Shown: one piece after another, positions 28,205 through 36,473 of the stretch | How positions within the stretch are numbered: position 1 is the first letter of the stretch | Layout: each line of letters opens with the position of its first letter | From: Pedobacter jejuensis | GTDB taxonomy: Bacteria; Bacteroidota; Bacteroidia; Sphingobacteriales; Sphingobacteriaceae | Assembly (NCBI RefSeq): GCF_003725795.1 | Contig: NZ_RBEE01000003.1 | Span: 62,001 to 126,000, forward strand | DNA length: 64,000 bases | Direction of reading: 5' to 3' | Translations under genes and position numbers: made by a program | The notes under the pieces: generated by a model | Told to the model about the DNA's origin: nothing | What the model saw: the letters and a program-made list of their open reading frames with translations, nothing else | Database searches by the model: none

Positions 28205-30040
28205 CTAAATAATTCCCGACAACACACCTCCTGCTTTAGCCATTTCATTTATTTTAGCTTCTACTTCAACGCTTTTTATCAGCTCAGGCGCATGATGAGG
28301 TTTTTTCCTCGCATCTACAATTAATGAACCCTTGCAGCCCCAATGTTTGTTGATGGTAAAATCATTTATACCATAAATATCTGCAGCAGGATTGCTTCTA
28401 GTAAAAGTTACCCAAACTAGATTGTTAATGCTTTTTGCAGCAAATTTTGCATCATCGCACAAAACAATTAAAGGTAGTCCTGATAAATCTATATCCCTTA
28501 ATGCAATGTTTAATAATGCGATTTCTGCAGCTGTTTTTTCCGCATTTTGATATGGTTGAGCTTTTAAAGTAAATACACCCGGAATTGCAATATGCGCATC
28601 TGTAAACGAATCTGGAAATTGGATATCATTTGGTACTGTATCCCAAAGAGTTCTCTTTTCATTCCCTGCTGCTGCAAAAACCACTTTAGAACCACTATTT
28701 AATCCATCGCCGCTGTAATCTAACGTATCAATAGTTGTGTTTGTGTAGAAGTGCAAATCTGTTTTAAAGTCTATCCGCTTTAATATGTGTTGCAAGAATT
28801 CAGAAACATGATGTGTACTTAAATTTTCATCATCTTCACGTGCTGCAATAAATAAACATTTAGCTAAACTGAGTTGATTTTTACCAAGAATATGATTTGC
28901 AATGGTTAAAATTTCTTGAGGTTTCCGCTCCTTTAAATAGGGTGTGTAACGTTCGCTGCCTATAGCAAATAATAATGGATGCACACCAGCAGCATCAACT
29001 GCGTGAACTTCTTTTAAACCATGGATTTCTTGTGGAATGGCTGAACCGGTAATCTCATGAATCAGAGCACCAAAACTTGTATCTTCCTGCGGTGGGCGAC
29101 CAACAACGGTGAAAGACCAGATTGCATCTTTTTTATGATAAACATTGTGCACTTTCATTAATGGGAATGGATGCGCTAAACTATAATAGCCTAAATGATC
29201 GCCAAAAGGTCCTTCAGATTTATTTTCATTAGGATAAACCATACCTGTAATGATGAAATCAGCATCTGCAGAAATACAAAAACCTTCATCATCATAGAAA
29301 TACCTGAATCTTCTATCGCCAAGTGCACCTGCGAAAGTCATTTCTGATAAACCTTCGGGCAAAGGCATAACAGCTGCCAAAGGATGTGACGGCGGACCAC
29401 CAACAAAAATACTAACTTTTAAAGGCTTGCCTAAAGCATTAGCCTTTGATTGATGAACCCCAATACCGCGATGAATTTGATAATGTAAGCCGATTTCTTT
29501 ATCCTGAATGTAATCACTTCCGCCAAGCTGAATTCTATACATACCTAAATTGGCATTTAAAATACCTGGCTTTTCTACATCTTCGGTGTAAACCTGTGGC
29601 ATGGTTACAAACGGACCACCATCCATTGGCCAATTTACTATTTGCGGCAATTTACTTATCGTCGTTTTTAGGAATTTACTTTTAGCTGAAGGGGTTTTTA
29701 AAGGCAAAGCCGATAGAGCAGACATAGCAGAACCTACATACTTGAAAGGATTTTTGAGTGCCTTCATTGGATCGTTTCTTAACGAAACCAATTGCTGCAC
29801 TTTCGGCAAAGTATCTCTAAAAATGAATTTAGACCGCTCCAATGTGCCAAATAAATTTGATAACGCCGGAAACGAACTTCCTTTTATCTTCTCAAAAAGA
29901 ATTGCCGGGCCGTTGCTCTCATAGATACGTAGATGTATGGCAGCCATTTCCAAATAAGGATCTACCTCTTCCTTTATTCTGATTAAATGACCGTGTTTTT
30001 CTAAATCTTTAACGCACTCTGCTAAACTGATATATGCCAT
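28205..30040 (-). CDS. UbiD-family prenylated-FMN decarboxylase
   Basis: ATG 30040 (MAYISLAECVKDLEKHGHLIRI) is chosen over the frame opening at 30076 because it matches UbiD N-termini. The 611-aa protein has the long Bacteroidota form. Visible are the prFMN/metal-binding region (GMYRIQLGGSDYIQDKEIGLHYQIHRGIG), VGGPPSHPLAAVMPLPEG and the acidic EGPFGDHLGYYS loop with catalytic Glu candidates. It would decarboxylate an aromatic or unsaturated acid, probably in quinone synthesis, but its substrate cannot be read from sequence. The cofactor-making UbiX partner is at 53.1 kb, not adjacent. Confidence 0.88.
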   Translation of the reverse strand: MAYISLAECVKDLEKHGHLIRIKEEVDPYLEMAAIHLRIYESNGPAILFEKIKGSSFPALSNLFGTLERSKFIFRDTLPKVQQLVSLRNDPMKALKNPFKYVGSAMSALSALPLKTPSAKSKFLKTTISKLPQIVNWPMDGGPFVTMPQVYTEDVEKPGILNANLGMYRIQLGGSDYIQDKEIGLHYQIHRGIGVHQSKANALGKPLKVSIFVGGPPSHPLAAVMPLPEGLSEMTFAGALGDRRFRYFYDDEGFCISADADFIITGMVYPNENKSEGPFGDHLGYYSLAHPFPLMKVHNVYHKKDAIWSFTVVGRPPQEDTSFGALIHEITGSAIPQEIHGLKEVHAVDAAGVHPLLFAIGSERYTPYLKERKPQEILTIANHILGKNQLSLAKCLFIAAREDDENLSTHHVSEFLQHILKRIDFKTDLHFYTNTTIDTLDYSGDGLNSGSKVVFAAAGNEKRTLWDTVPNDIQFPDSFTDAHIAIPGVFTLKAQPYQNAEKTAAEIALLNIALRDIDLSGLPLIVLCDDAKFAAKSINNLVWVTFTRSNPAADIYGINDFTINKHWGCKGSLIVDARKKPHHAPELIKSVEVEAKINEMAKAGGVLSGII

Positions 30041-30074
30041 ATTCAAAGATAGATATTTAGTAATTCTGTAAAAC

Positions 30075-30123
30075 AAAAAAGCCGTAGATAAACAGCATTT
30101 ACGCTGTATATCTACGGCTTTTT
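30075..30123 (-). terminator. Intrinsic terminator of dps
   Basis: The stem GCCGTAGATA/TATCTACGGC encloses an inner ACAGC/GCTGT hairpin, and a T run follows on the minus strand. It lies 15 bp after the dps stop codon and upstream of the UbiD gene, insulating the two. Confidence 0.9.
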
Positions 30124-30138
30124 ACAATAAAAAGATTA

Positions 30139-30618
30139 TTATTTCTTTCCAGCGAATGAACGAAGCATCCAGGTATTTTTTTCTTTAAACTGCATGAAAC
30201 GATTCACCATATCATTAGAACCATCATCTCCTGCTTTATCAGTAGCTTCTAGCAGTTCTCTTTCAATTTCTATTAGGCTTGCCATATCATCTAAAATCGC
30301 ATCAACCATATCAAGATCTTTCATACCAATGGTATCAATTTCTTTGATTTTAGATTCTTTGATGTAATCTGCAAAACGACTGTGAGGTGGTTTACCTAAA
30401 GTTAAAACACGTTCAGCAATTTCATCAATGGTTAATTGAGCATTGGTGTAAAGCTCTTCGAACTTTACGTGTAAGGTAAAGAAATTTTGTCCTTTAATAT
30501 TCCAATGACAACCTCTTAATTTTTGATAATGTATATGGTAATTAGCCAGGTAGTCGTTTAAAAGATCTACAACAGGTTTAACCTCTTTCTCGTTTAAGCT
30601 GATTTCTTTAGCGTCCAT
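30139..30618 (-). CDS. dps: Dps-family ferritin-like DNA protection protein
   Basis: The 159-aa four-helix protein has the Dps ferroxidase-site pattern: the first helix H in CHWNIKG, the H/E set in FFTLHVKFEELYTNAQLTIDEIAERV and GKPPHSRFADY. Dps forms dodecamers that oxidise and store iron and shield DNA under starvation or peroxide stress. It is monocistronic, with its own terminator directly after the stop. Bacteroidota Dps genes are usually oxidative-stress controlled; I could not identify an OxyR site here. Confidence 0.92.
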   Translation of the reverse strand: MDAKEISLNEKEVKPVVDLLNDYLANYHIHYQKLRGCHWNIKGQNFFTLHVKFEELYTNAQLTIDEIAERVLTLGKPPHSRFADYIKESKIKEIDTIGMKDLDMVDAILDDMASLIEIERELLEATDKAGDDGSNDMVNRFMQFKEKNTWMLRSFAGKK

Positions 30619-30898
30619 TTTAATTTATTTTTGAATTGATTATATGCCAACGTAACAACTAAATAAAAGAAAAGTTTCGCATAAATCTGTATTTAAACAA
30701 TACCTTTTTTATCCTATCGTTTAATAAACATAATTATAGTAGCATTAAAAATATAAGTATTTGTAAATTAATAATATATGAATTTTAGCATAATACAATC
30801 AGTATAAAATTGGCCTGTAATCAACGGCTAAAAACTATTGGTTTTATAATTTTATTCGTATAATTGCTTCCCCTGATTAAAAAATTTAAAGAAAATAA

Positions 30899-32443
30899 AT
30901 GTATAAGATAGGCTTATCTGCCATAGTATTATTAGCGCTAAATGTAGCTACCGCTAAGGCAAACGCATTAATCGACTCCATAGGAGTAGAAAATAATAAC
31001 GGCAAGAAATTAATTATTCATCAAACGGCTGCGAAAGACACCTATTATGCTATTGGTAGAAGATACAATGTTGCTCCAAAAGACATAATGGCTTTTAATG
31101 AGAATAAATACCTGCAAATAGGTGTTATCATAAAAGTTCCAACAAACATACCTTTTGTAACAACGTCGGGTAATACCCAACAACCAGCAAATACTCCGGC
31201 AAATGTTACCGAGCATGTTGTAAAACCGAAAGATAATTTAAACATGCTTGCTGAAAAGTATGGCACCACAGTTAATGAGTTAAAAGCACTCAACAATCTT
31301 AAAAATATTAATTTAAGTATTGGGCAGGTTTTAAAAATCCCTGTAAAAAATGGTGAAGCTGTACAGGCTCAACCAACAGTGATTCCTGTTTCGAAAACCG
31401 AACCGACAAAACCTGTTGAACAAGTTGTTACAACACAGCAGACTAAGGAAATGGCAACTCAAACATTAGTAGAGCATATTGTACAGCCAAAAGAGTTTCT
31501 AGGGAAAATTGCAGAAAAGTATCGAACAACAGTTGATGAAATAAGAAAACTAAATAATCTATCTGGAAATAATTTACGTATTGGCCAGAAATTAAAAATT
31601 CCTGCTACTAAAAATGTTGAAGGCGATAAGGTTGTAACAACAGTAGAGACTGTTCAAATTGGAACAGAAGTTAAAGATGCTACAGGTACTCACACGGTAA
31701 AAAAAGGCGAAAGTATATTTAAAGTCGCTCAGCAATATGGCATTACTGCATATCAAATCAGGCGTTTAAACAACTTAAGTGATAATACCCTAAATACTGG
31801 TCAGGTTTTGAAAATACCTACAGGGATTACAACCGAAATTCCTGTTGTTAAAGAAAAAACGGTAGAGGTTATTGTTAAGGATAAAGATACTATTCCAGGC
31901 GAAAGCTTTCTTTACACAGTAGGAACAGGAGAAACTATTTTTAATATTGCTAAGAAGTTTAATTTGACAGCTTACCAAATTAGAACAGCAAATAAATTAA
32001 ATGATAATGCGATAACGGTTGGTCAGAAATTGATTATACCAAGACCACCTGAACCTAAATCAGTTAATGATTTATCTAAGCAAGAACAAGAAGTAAATCC
32101 AGATAGTACAGCTTTCAAAGACCCTAAACTTCGTGGCGCACCAAGTAAATATGGCTTGAATCAAATTGAAGAAAAAGGAACAGCAGTTTCTATTACTGAT
32201 GCAGATTTAGATGCATCGAAAATGTTGGTTTTACACCGCACCGCCCCTATTGGTACCATAATTAAATTAACCAACCCAATGACTAATCGTACAGCATTAG
32301 CAAAGGTTGTTGGTAAATTTACTGAGAACGAATCCACAAAAGATGTTATAATTGTAATGACTAAAGCCGTAGCAGATTCGCTTGGCGCCTTAGACAAAAG
32401 ATTTTTCTGCAATTTAACGTACGGTGTGCATGAACTTGAATAA
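30899..32443 (+). CDS. Secreted protein with five LysM repeats and a C-terminal double-psi barrel
   Basis: The 514-aa protein has a signal peptide (YKIGLSAIVLLALNVATAKA) and five LysM-type repeats, starting near residues 37, 105, 197, 263 and 337, each ending in a IGQxLKIP-like strand. The first repeat is the most diverged. Spacers are Pro/Thr/Lys-rich. The C-terminus (~440-514; MLVLHRTAPIGTIIKLTNPMTNRTALAKVVGKF) resembles an RlpA/EG45-like double-psi barrel. It probably binds peptidoglycan in the periplasm. Candidate promoter TTGG-N17-TATAATTG lies about 45-70 bp upstream. Its end overlaps the kinase gene by 14 bp, so translation may be coupled. Confidence 0.88.
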   Translation: MYKIGLSAIVLLALNVATAKANALIDSIGVENNNGKKLIIHQTAAKDTYYAIGRRYNVAPKDIMAFNENKYLQIGVIIKVPTNIPFVTTSGNTQQPANTPANVTEHVVKPKDNLNMLAEKYGTTVNELKALNNLKNINLSIGQVLKIPVKNGEAVQAQPTVIPVSKTEPTKPVEQVVTTQQTKEMATQTLVEHIVQPKEFLGKIAEKYRTTVDEIRKLNNLSGNNLRIGQKLKIPATKNVEGDKVVTTVETVQIGTEVKDATGTHTVKKGESIFKVAQQYGITAYQIRRLNNLSDNTLNTGQVLKIPTGITTEIPVVKEKTVEVIVKDKDTIPGESFLYTVGTGETIFNIAKKFNLTAYQIRTANKLNDNAITVGQKLIIPRPPEPKSVNDLSKQEQEVNPDSTAFKDPKLRGAPSKYGLNQIEEKGTAVSITDADLDASKMLVLHRTAPIGTIIKLTNPMTNRTALAKVVGKFTENESTKDVIIVMTKAVADSLGALDKRFFCNLTYGVHELE

Positions 32444-33080
32444 AAAACCATTTATAATTGGGATTGCCGGAGGAAGCGGCTCTGGCAAAACTTTTTTCTT
32501 AAACTGTTTCCTTCATCATTTTAAACAGGATGAAGTTACGCTTGTTTCACAGGATGACTACTACATCCCTGCTGGTGATATGACCCAGGAAGAAAACAAA
32601 CTGTTTAATTTCGATTTACCCTCGACAATTGATAGTCAGCAGTTTTTGAAAGACATTAAACAATTGCTTGATGGCGAAGTAGTTTATAAAAAGGAATATA
32701 ATTTCAATAATCCACTTGCGGTTGTTAAAATTTTAGAAATAAAATCAGCACCAATCATTATTGTTGAAGGCTTGTTTATCCTCCATTTTAAAGAAATTGC
32801 AGCATTATTAGATCATATGATTTTTGTTGATGCAGATGAACAAGTAGCGCTTGATCGCAGGGTAAAAAGAGATGGTTTGGAACGTGGATATCCGGAGGAA
32901 GATGTACTTTACAAATGGCATAATCACGTTTTGCCGGCTTACAAGGAGTATTTATTGCCATATAAAGATATCTGCCATAAGATTGTGATGAACAATACCA
33001 ATGAGCCAGACGAAATTATAGCCATTACCGAGGATATTTCTAATAACTTAAGAAACAGCATTCTAGTTGATATAAACTAA
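32430..33080 (+). CDS. udk: Uridine kinase-like P-loop kinase
   Basis: ATG 32430 gives MNLNKKPFIIGIAGGSGSGKTFF with the Walker A motif GGSGSGKT; the frame also opens two codons earlier at GTG 32424. The 216-aa protein shows VSQDDYYIP, IIVEGLFILH (uridine-kinase core) and the lid residues DRRVKRDGLERG. It would phosphorylate uridine/cytidine in pyrimidine salvage. It overlaps the LysM gene by 14 bp and is followed after 1 bp by a small membrane protein gene, forming a tight three-gene operon. Confidence 0.88.
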   Translation: MNLNKKPFIIGIAGGSGSGKTFFLNCFLHHFKQDEVTLVSQDDYYIPAGDMTQEENKLFNFDLPSTIDSQQFLKDIKQLLDGEVVYKKEYNFNNPLAVVKILEIKSAPIIIVEGLFILHFKEIAALLDHMIFVDADEQVALDRRVKRDGLERGYPEEDVLYKWHNHVLPAYKEYLLPYKDICHKIVMNNTNEPDEIIAITEDISNNLRNSILVDIN

Positions 33081-33081
33081 T

Positions 33082-33492
33082 ATGCAAATGGATTCATTTT
33101 CATTAGCGTTGAGCTTTATAGCCATTATTTATTGGCTTTATCTCCTTGATCCATTGAGAATGAAACCGCCATTTAGGTTATACAAAGCATTGCTAAACGA
33201 TAAAAAAACGCTTGTAATTCACATCGTCATTTCATTAGTATTAGCTGCTATTGCAATAATAAGCATCATGAATGCGGGACAAGATTTATTCTCCTTTGTT
33301 CCCATATTATTTATTTCTTTGATATTTGTAGTAAATAATATTTCTAAAAAAATTAATCTTCGAGATTTTCATCTCATTCTACGTGGGGAAAAGACTCACA
33401 ATAACTGGTTCGATATACTTGCCAGTATAATTGTTATAGCACTTCCTTTTATGATAAACTCTGGAATCTTTGTTGCTTTAAAACCTAACTAG
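33082..33492 (+). CDS. Small integral membrane protein, unknown function
   Basis: The 136-aa protein has four hydrophobic stretches, near residues 4-22, 45-65, 70-85 and 110-130, consistent with a four-helix membrane protein. I recognise no family. It begins 1 bp after the uridine-kinase stop and its 3' end overlaps the convergent CoA-transferase gene by 4 bp. Confidence 0.7.
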   Translation: MQMDSFSLALSFIAIIYWLYLLDPLRMKPPFRLYKALLNDKKTLVIHIVISLVLAAIAIISIMNAGQDLFSFVPILFISLIFVVNNISKKINLRDFHLILRGEKTHNNWFDILASIIVIALPFMINSGIFVALKPN

Positions 33493-34151
33493 TTTAGTTG
33501 CATTTCAGGGATTTCACCTTCAACTACTAACCTTCCTAAAGTAGATTGCTTAATAAAATCGACACTAACACCAGGAGCACGTTCTAAAAGTTTAAAACCA
33601 CCTTCTGTTAAAATATCCAATACAGCAAGTTCGGTGACTACTTTCCTTATACATTTTACGCCAGTTAACGGCAAGGTACAATTTGGCAACAATTTACTTT
33701 CTCCGGCTTTATTTATATGTTGCATAGCAACGATGATATTCTTAGCCGATGCTACCAAATCCATCGCTCCGCCCATACCTTTGACCATTTTCCCTGGAAT
33801 TTTCCAATTGGCAATATCTCCGTTTTCAGAAACTTCCATAGCCCCTAAAATTGTTAAATCAACTTTCTGTGCTCTAATCATACCAAAGCTCATTGCCGAA
33901 TCAAATATGGATGAACCTGGTAAAGTAGTAATGGTTTGTTTTCCGGCATTAATTAAATCAGCATCTTCTTCGCCCTCAAACGGGAAAGGCCCCATACCTA
34001 ATAATCCATTTTCAGATTGTAATACGATATTTATTCCTTTTGGAATGTAATTGGCAACCAATGTCGGTATTCCAATACCCAGATTAACATAGTAACCATC
34101 TTTTATTTCTTTAGCAATACGTTGTGCGATTTCTTCTTTTGAAAATGCCAT
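33489..34151 (-). CDS. scoB: 3-oxoacid CoA-transferase subunit B
   Basis: The 220-aa protein shows the subunit B signature LQSENGLLGMGPFP with the Glu (E of SENG) that forms the enzyme-CoA thioester, plus AMSFGMIRAQKVDLTILGAMEVSENGDIANW. With subunit A it moves CoA from succinyl-CoA to acetoacetate or a related 3-oxoacid. Subunit A lies upstream on the same strand but 167 bp away, separated by low-complexity repeats, which is unusual because the two genes normally touch. Confidence 0.93.
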   Translation of the reverse strand: MAFSKEEIAQRIAKEIKDGYYVNLGIGIPTLVANYIPKGINIVLQSENGLLGMGPFPFEGEEDADLINAGKQTITTLPGSSIFDSAMSFGMIRAQKVDLTILGAMEVSENGDIANWKIPGKMVKGMGGAMDLVASAKNIIVAMQHINKAGESKLLPNCTLPLTGVKCIRKVVTELAVLDILTEGGFKLLERAPGVSVDFIKQSTLGRLVVEGEIPEMQLN

Positions 34152-34318
34152 GTTTTTAAAATGAGTGAATTAGTGAATTTTGAATGAGAGAATATTGAAT
34201 GAGTGAATTTTGAATGAATAATGAACTAATGACCAATTAACCAATCACCAATGAACCAATGACTAATTAACTAATGACCAATAAACTAATGAACCAATAA
34301 ACTAATGAACCAATTAAC
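34152..34318. repeat. Low-complexity tandem repeats between scoA and scoB
   Basis: Degenerate short repeats fill the gap, first built on TGAATTTTGAATGAG (GAATGAGTGAATTTTGAATGA twice) and then on AATGAACCAATAAACT/AATGACCAATTAAC. The unit is about 15-17 bp. There is no reading frame or hairpin of note. Similar CAATCACCAATG-like words occur in the repeat region near 51.6 kb. Confidence 0.75.
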
Positions 34319-35017
34319 CTATTTCTTCCGAACCGTTCGTTGTTCAATTCTTTTTTCATAATCCTTGCCCTGAAAAATGCGATGAACATAAATTCCGGGA
34401 GTGTGTATGTGGTCGGGATCCAATTCACCAGCTTCTACCAATTCCTCAACTTCAGCGATGGTAGTTTTGCCTGCCATTGCCATAACCGGATTAAAGTTTC
34501 TGCTTGTAGAACGGAAAATTAAATTACCTGCGGTGTCCCCTTTCCAGGCTTTTACCAATGCAAAATCAGCATCAAAAGCATATTCCATTAAGTAATCCTT
34601 TCCATCAAAGTTTCTGATTTCTTTTCCTTCGGCAACTTCGGTACCCACACCAGCAGGTGTAAATATCGCTGGCATACCGTAACCAGCAGCTAAACATCTG
34701 GTTGCAAGTGTTCCTTGAGGTATTAAATCAACCTCTAGTTCGCCGCTTAAAAGTTGCCTCTCAAATTCAGCATTTTCACCAACATAAGAAGATATCATCT
34801 TTTTAACCTGACGTTGCTTTAACATCAATCCTATTCCAAAATCATCTACGCCAGCATTGTTAGAAATACATGTAAGGTTTTTAGTTTTTTTTGCAACTAA
34901 TGCGTTTATGCAGTTTTCAGGAATGCCACATAATCCGAATCCGCCAAGCATAATGGTAACGCCATCAGATATATCATGGATGGCTTCTTCAGCGCCTGAT
35001 ACAACTTTATTTATCAT
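34319..35017 (-). CDS. scoA: 3-oxoacid CoA-transferase subunit A
   Basis: The 232-aa protein contains the glycine-rich CoA-binding loop [16 protein letters not shown] and [13 protein letters not shown], which are typical of subunit A. Together with scoB downstream it activates acetoacetate; the thiolase at 5.3 kb could then cleave acetoacetyl-CoA to two acetyl-CoA. The C-terminus is basic (QRTVRKK). Transcription is leftward and should continue through the repeat spacer into scoB. Confidence 0.93.
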   Translation of the reverse strand: MINKVVSGAEEAIHDISDGVTIMLGGFGLCGIPENCINALVAKKTKNLTCISNNAGVDDFGIGLMLKQRQVKKMISSYVGENAEFERQLLSGELEVDLIPQGTLATRCLAAGYGMPAIFTPAGVGTEVAEGKEIRNFDGKDYLMEYAFDADFALVKAWKGDTAGNLIFRSTSRNFNPVMAMAGKTTIAEVEELVEAGELDPDHIHTPGIYVHRIFQGKDYEKRIEQRTVRKK

Positions 35018-35125
35018 TTTATGAATATTATGGTTAGACCGCTAAAGTACAGAAAGCAGATAGCTTTTTAAAATATTTGATGCAGGATTTGAACACAACT
35101 TCAACACCCCTTTAAAGAATAATGA

Positions 35126-35161
35126 ATTGGAATTAATCTAAATAACAATTACCTTTGCAAC
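35126..35161 (+). promoter_or_regulatory. Bacteroidota-type promoter TTGG-N19-TACCTTTG
   Basis: The region right of scoA has TTGG, 19 nt, then an exact TAnnTTTG element (TACCTTTG) ending four bases before GTG 35162. Both elements and spacing match the primary sigma consensus of this phylum. The start site would fall on or next to the GTG, implying a leaderless message. Confidence 0.6.
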
Positions 35162-35323
35162 GTGATATTTAATGATAACGACGATTTAAGAATTCCAACA
35201 GACCCAGAATTTCAAAAAGGGATGGGTTTTATATTCAGCTGTACTGCCGAACATAAAAAATGCTGCGAAAAATATAAAAAAGGAAAACGATGTAAGAAAT
35301 GTCCTGGTAAGGATAAAAAATAA
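35162..35323 (+). CDS. Small Cys/Lys-rich protein, unknown function
   Basis: A 53-aa ORF starts at GTG 35162; an alternative ATG at 35222 would give 33 aa. The C-terminal half holds five Cys in the arrangement C-x6-CC-x8-C-x2-C within a Lys-rich context (CTAEHKKCC... GKRCKKC), like a small metal-binding knuckle. I have seen similar sequences in Bacteroidota but know no function. A good promoter ends four bases before the GTG. Its stop codon touches the terminal codon of the convergent sugar dehydrogenase gene. Confidence 0.65.
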   Translation: MIFNDNDDLRIPTDPEFQKGMGFIFSCTAEHKKCCEKYKKGKRCKKCPGKDKK

Positions 35324-36412
35324 TTATTTATAAATTTCGATTATTTTATCATCGGTTCCGTTACTCGTACACACATAGATTTTTCCTTCTGGCGATACAC
35401 AAACATCTCTCATTCTGCCATAAGTATTCACAAAGAAATCCTTCGTTCCATCAATTTTAGTTTGAGCATCATCTAATTTCAGCTGCATAAGCTTGGTATT
35501 TTTCAACACGGCTAATAATAATGAATTTTTAAACTGAGGAATATAATCAGAATTGTAATAAGCCACTCCACTAGGCGCAATGGTTGGTGTCCAGGTAATT
35601 AATGGAACCGCAACATTATTAGCTGAGCAAAAACCCTGCTCTCCACTTTCGTTACATAAACCCTTAATATTAGGCCAGCCATAATTTCTGTTTTTTTCAA
35701 TGACATTGATTTCGTCATCCGAATCAGGTCCGTGCTCTGAAGAGAAAATTTTATTACCCACCTGTACCAAACCTTGAGGGTTGCGATGCCCGTAAGACCA
35801 AAGCGGGTTGTTGGGATATGGATTATCTGATGGCACTGAACCATCTAAATTTAATCTTAGAATTTTACCCGAGGTAGAATTTATATTTTGTGGTGTATTG
35901 GTATCTGCGGCGTCACCAGTTGAAATAAAGAGTTTCCCACCACTAATCAATAAACGCGAACCGTTGTGTGTAGAAGACGCACCAATATTATCAATTATAG
36001 TTATCGGGTTAATTAACGCTCCACCTGAATAAGTATATCGAACAATTTTTTCTTTATAGCTACTTCCGTAATTATAAGCGACAAAAACCCATGGATTAGT
36101 AGAAAAATCTGAATTCAAAGCAATCCCAAGTAAACCACCTTCACCGTTTTCTCTAACTTCAGCAATTGTAAGTAATGGAACTATTTGTCCGGTGGCAGGA
36201 TTTAAACGACTAATTTTACCACCTCTTTCTGTAAACCAAATGAAATTATCAGAGCCATAAACCATACCCCATGGAAATCTCAAACCTGAAACAGCAACTC
36301 TGTTTTTTAACTCAACGTCTGGTAAATTTCCTGTATCACCATCATCGCTTTTATTTTTTTTGCAACTTGTGCACATCAATAGCACAACCAAACAGGTGAT
36401 AATTGCTTTCAT
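35324..36412 (-). CDS. PQQ-dependent sugar dehydrogenase-like lipoprotein
   Basis: The 362-aa protein has a lipoprotein signal (AIITCLVVLLMCTSC, lipid Cys at residue 17) and a six-bladed beta-propeller of the glucose/sorbosone dehydrogenase family. Key features are PWGMVYGSDNFIWFTERGGKI, THNGSRL, GHRNPQGLV and SSEHGPDSDDEINVI... NYGWP, which include the catalytic His and calcium/PQQ residues. It would oxidise aldose sugars in the periplasm if PQQ is available; no PQQ synthesis genes are in this window. It stands as a single leftward gene. Confidence 0.87.
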   Translation of the reverse strand: MKAIITCLVVLLMCTSCKKNKSDDGDTGNLPDVELKNRVAVSGLRFPWGMVYGSDNFIWFTERGGKISRLNPATGQIVPLLTIAEVRENGEGGLLGIALNSDFSTNPWVFVAYNYGSSYKEKIVRYTYSGGALINPITIIDNIGASSTHNGSRLLISGGKLFISTGDAADTNTPQNINSTSGKILRLNLDGSVPSDNPYPNNPLWSYGHRNPQGLVQVGNKIFSSEHGPDSDDEINVIEKNRNYGWPNIKGLCNESGEQGFCSANNVAVPLITWTPTIAPSGVAYYNSDYIPQFKNSLLLAVLKNTKLMQLKLDDAQTKIDGTKDFFVNTYGRMRDVCVSPEGKIYVCTSNGTDDKIIEIYK

Positions 36413-36473
36413 AATTTCCGGATTTCAATGACAACAAATATAACACCTTATAGTTTTAGCAATCAGTGATTTA

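Noticed and set aside
34152..34318. Insertion sequence between scoA and scoB
   Set aside because: No terminal inverted repeats, no transposase and no target duplication; only short tandem repeats.
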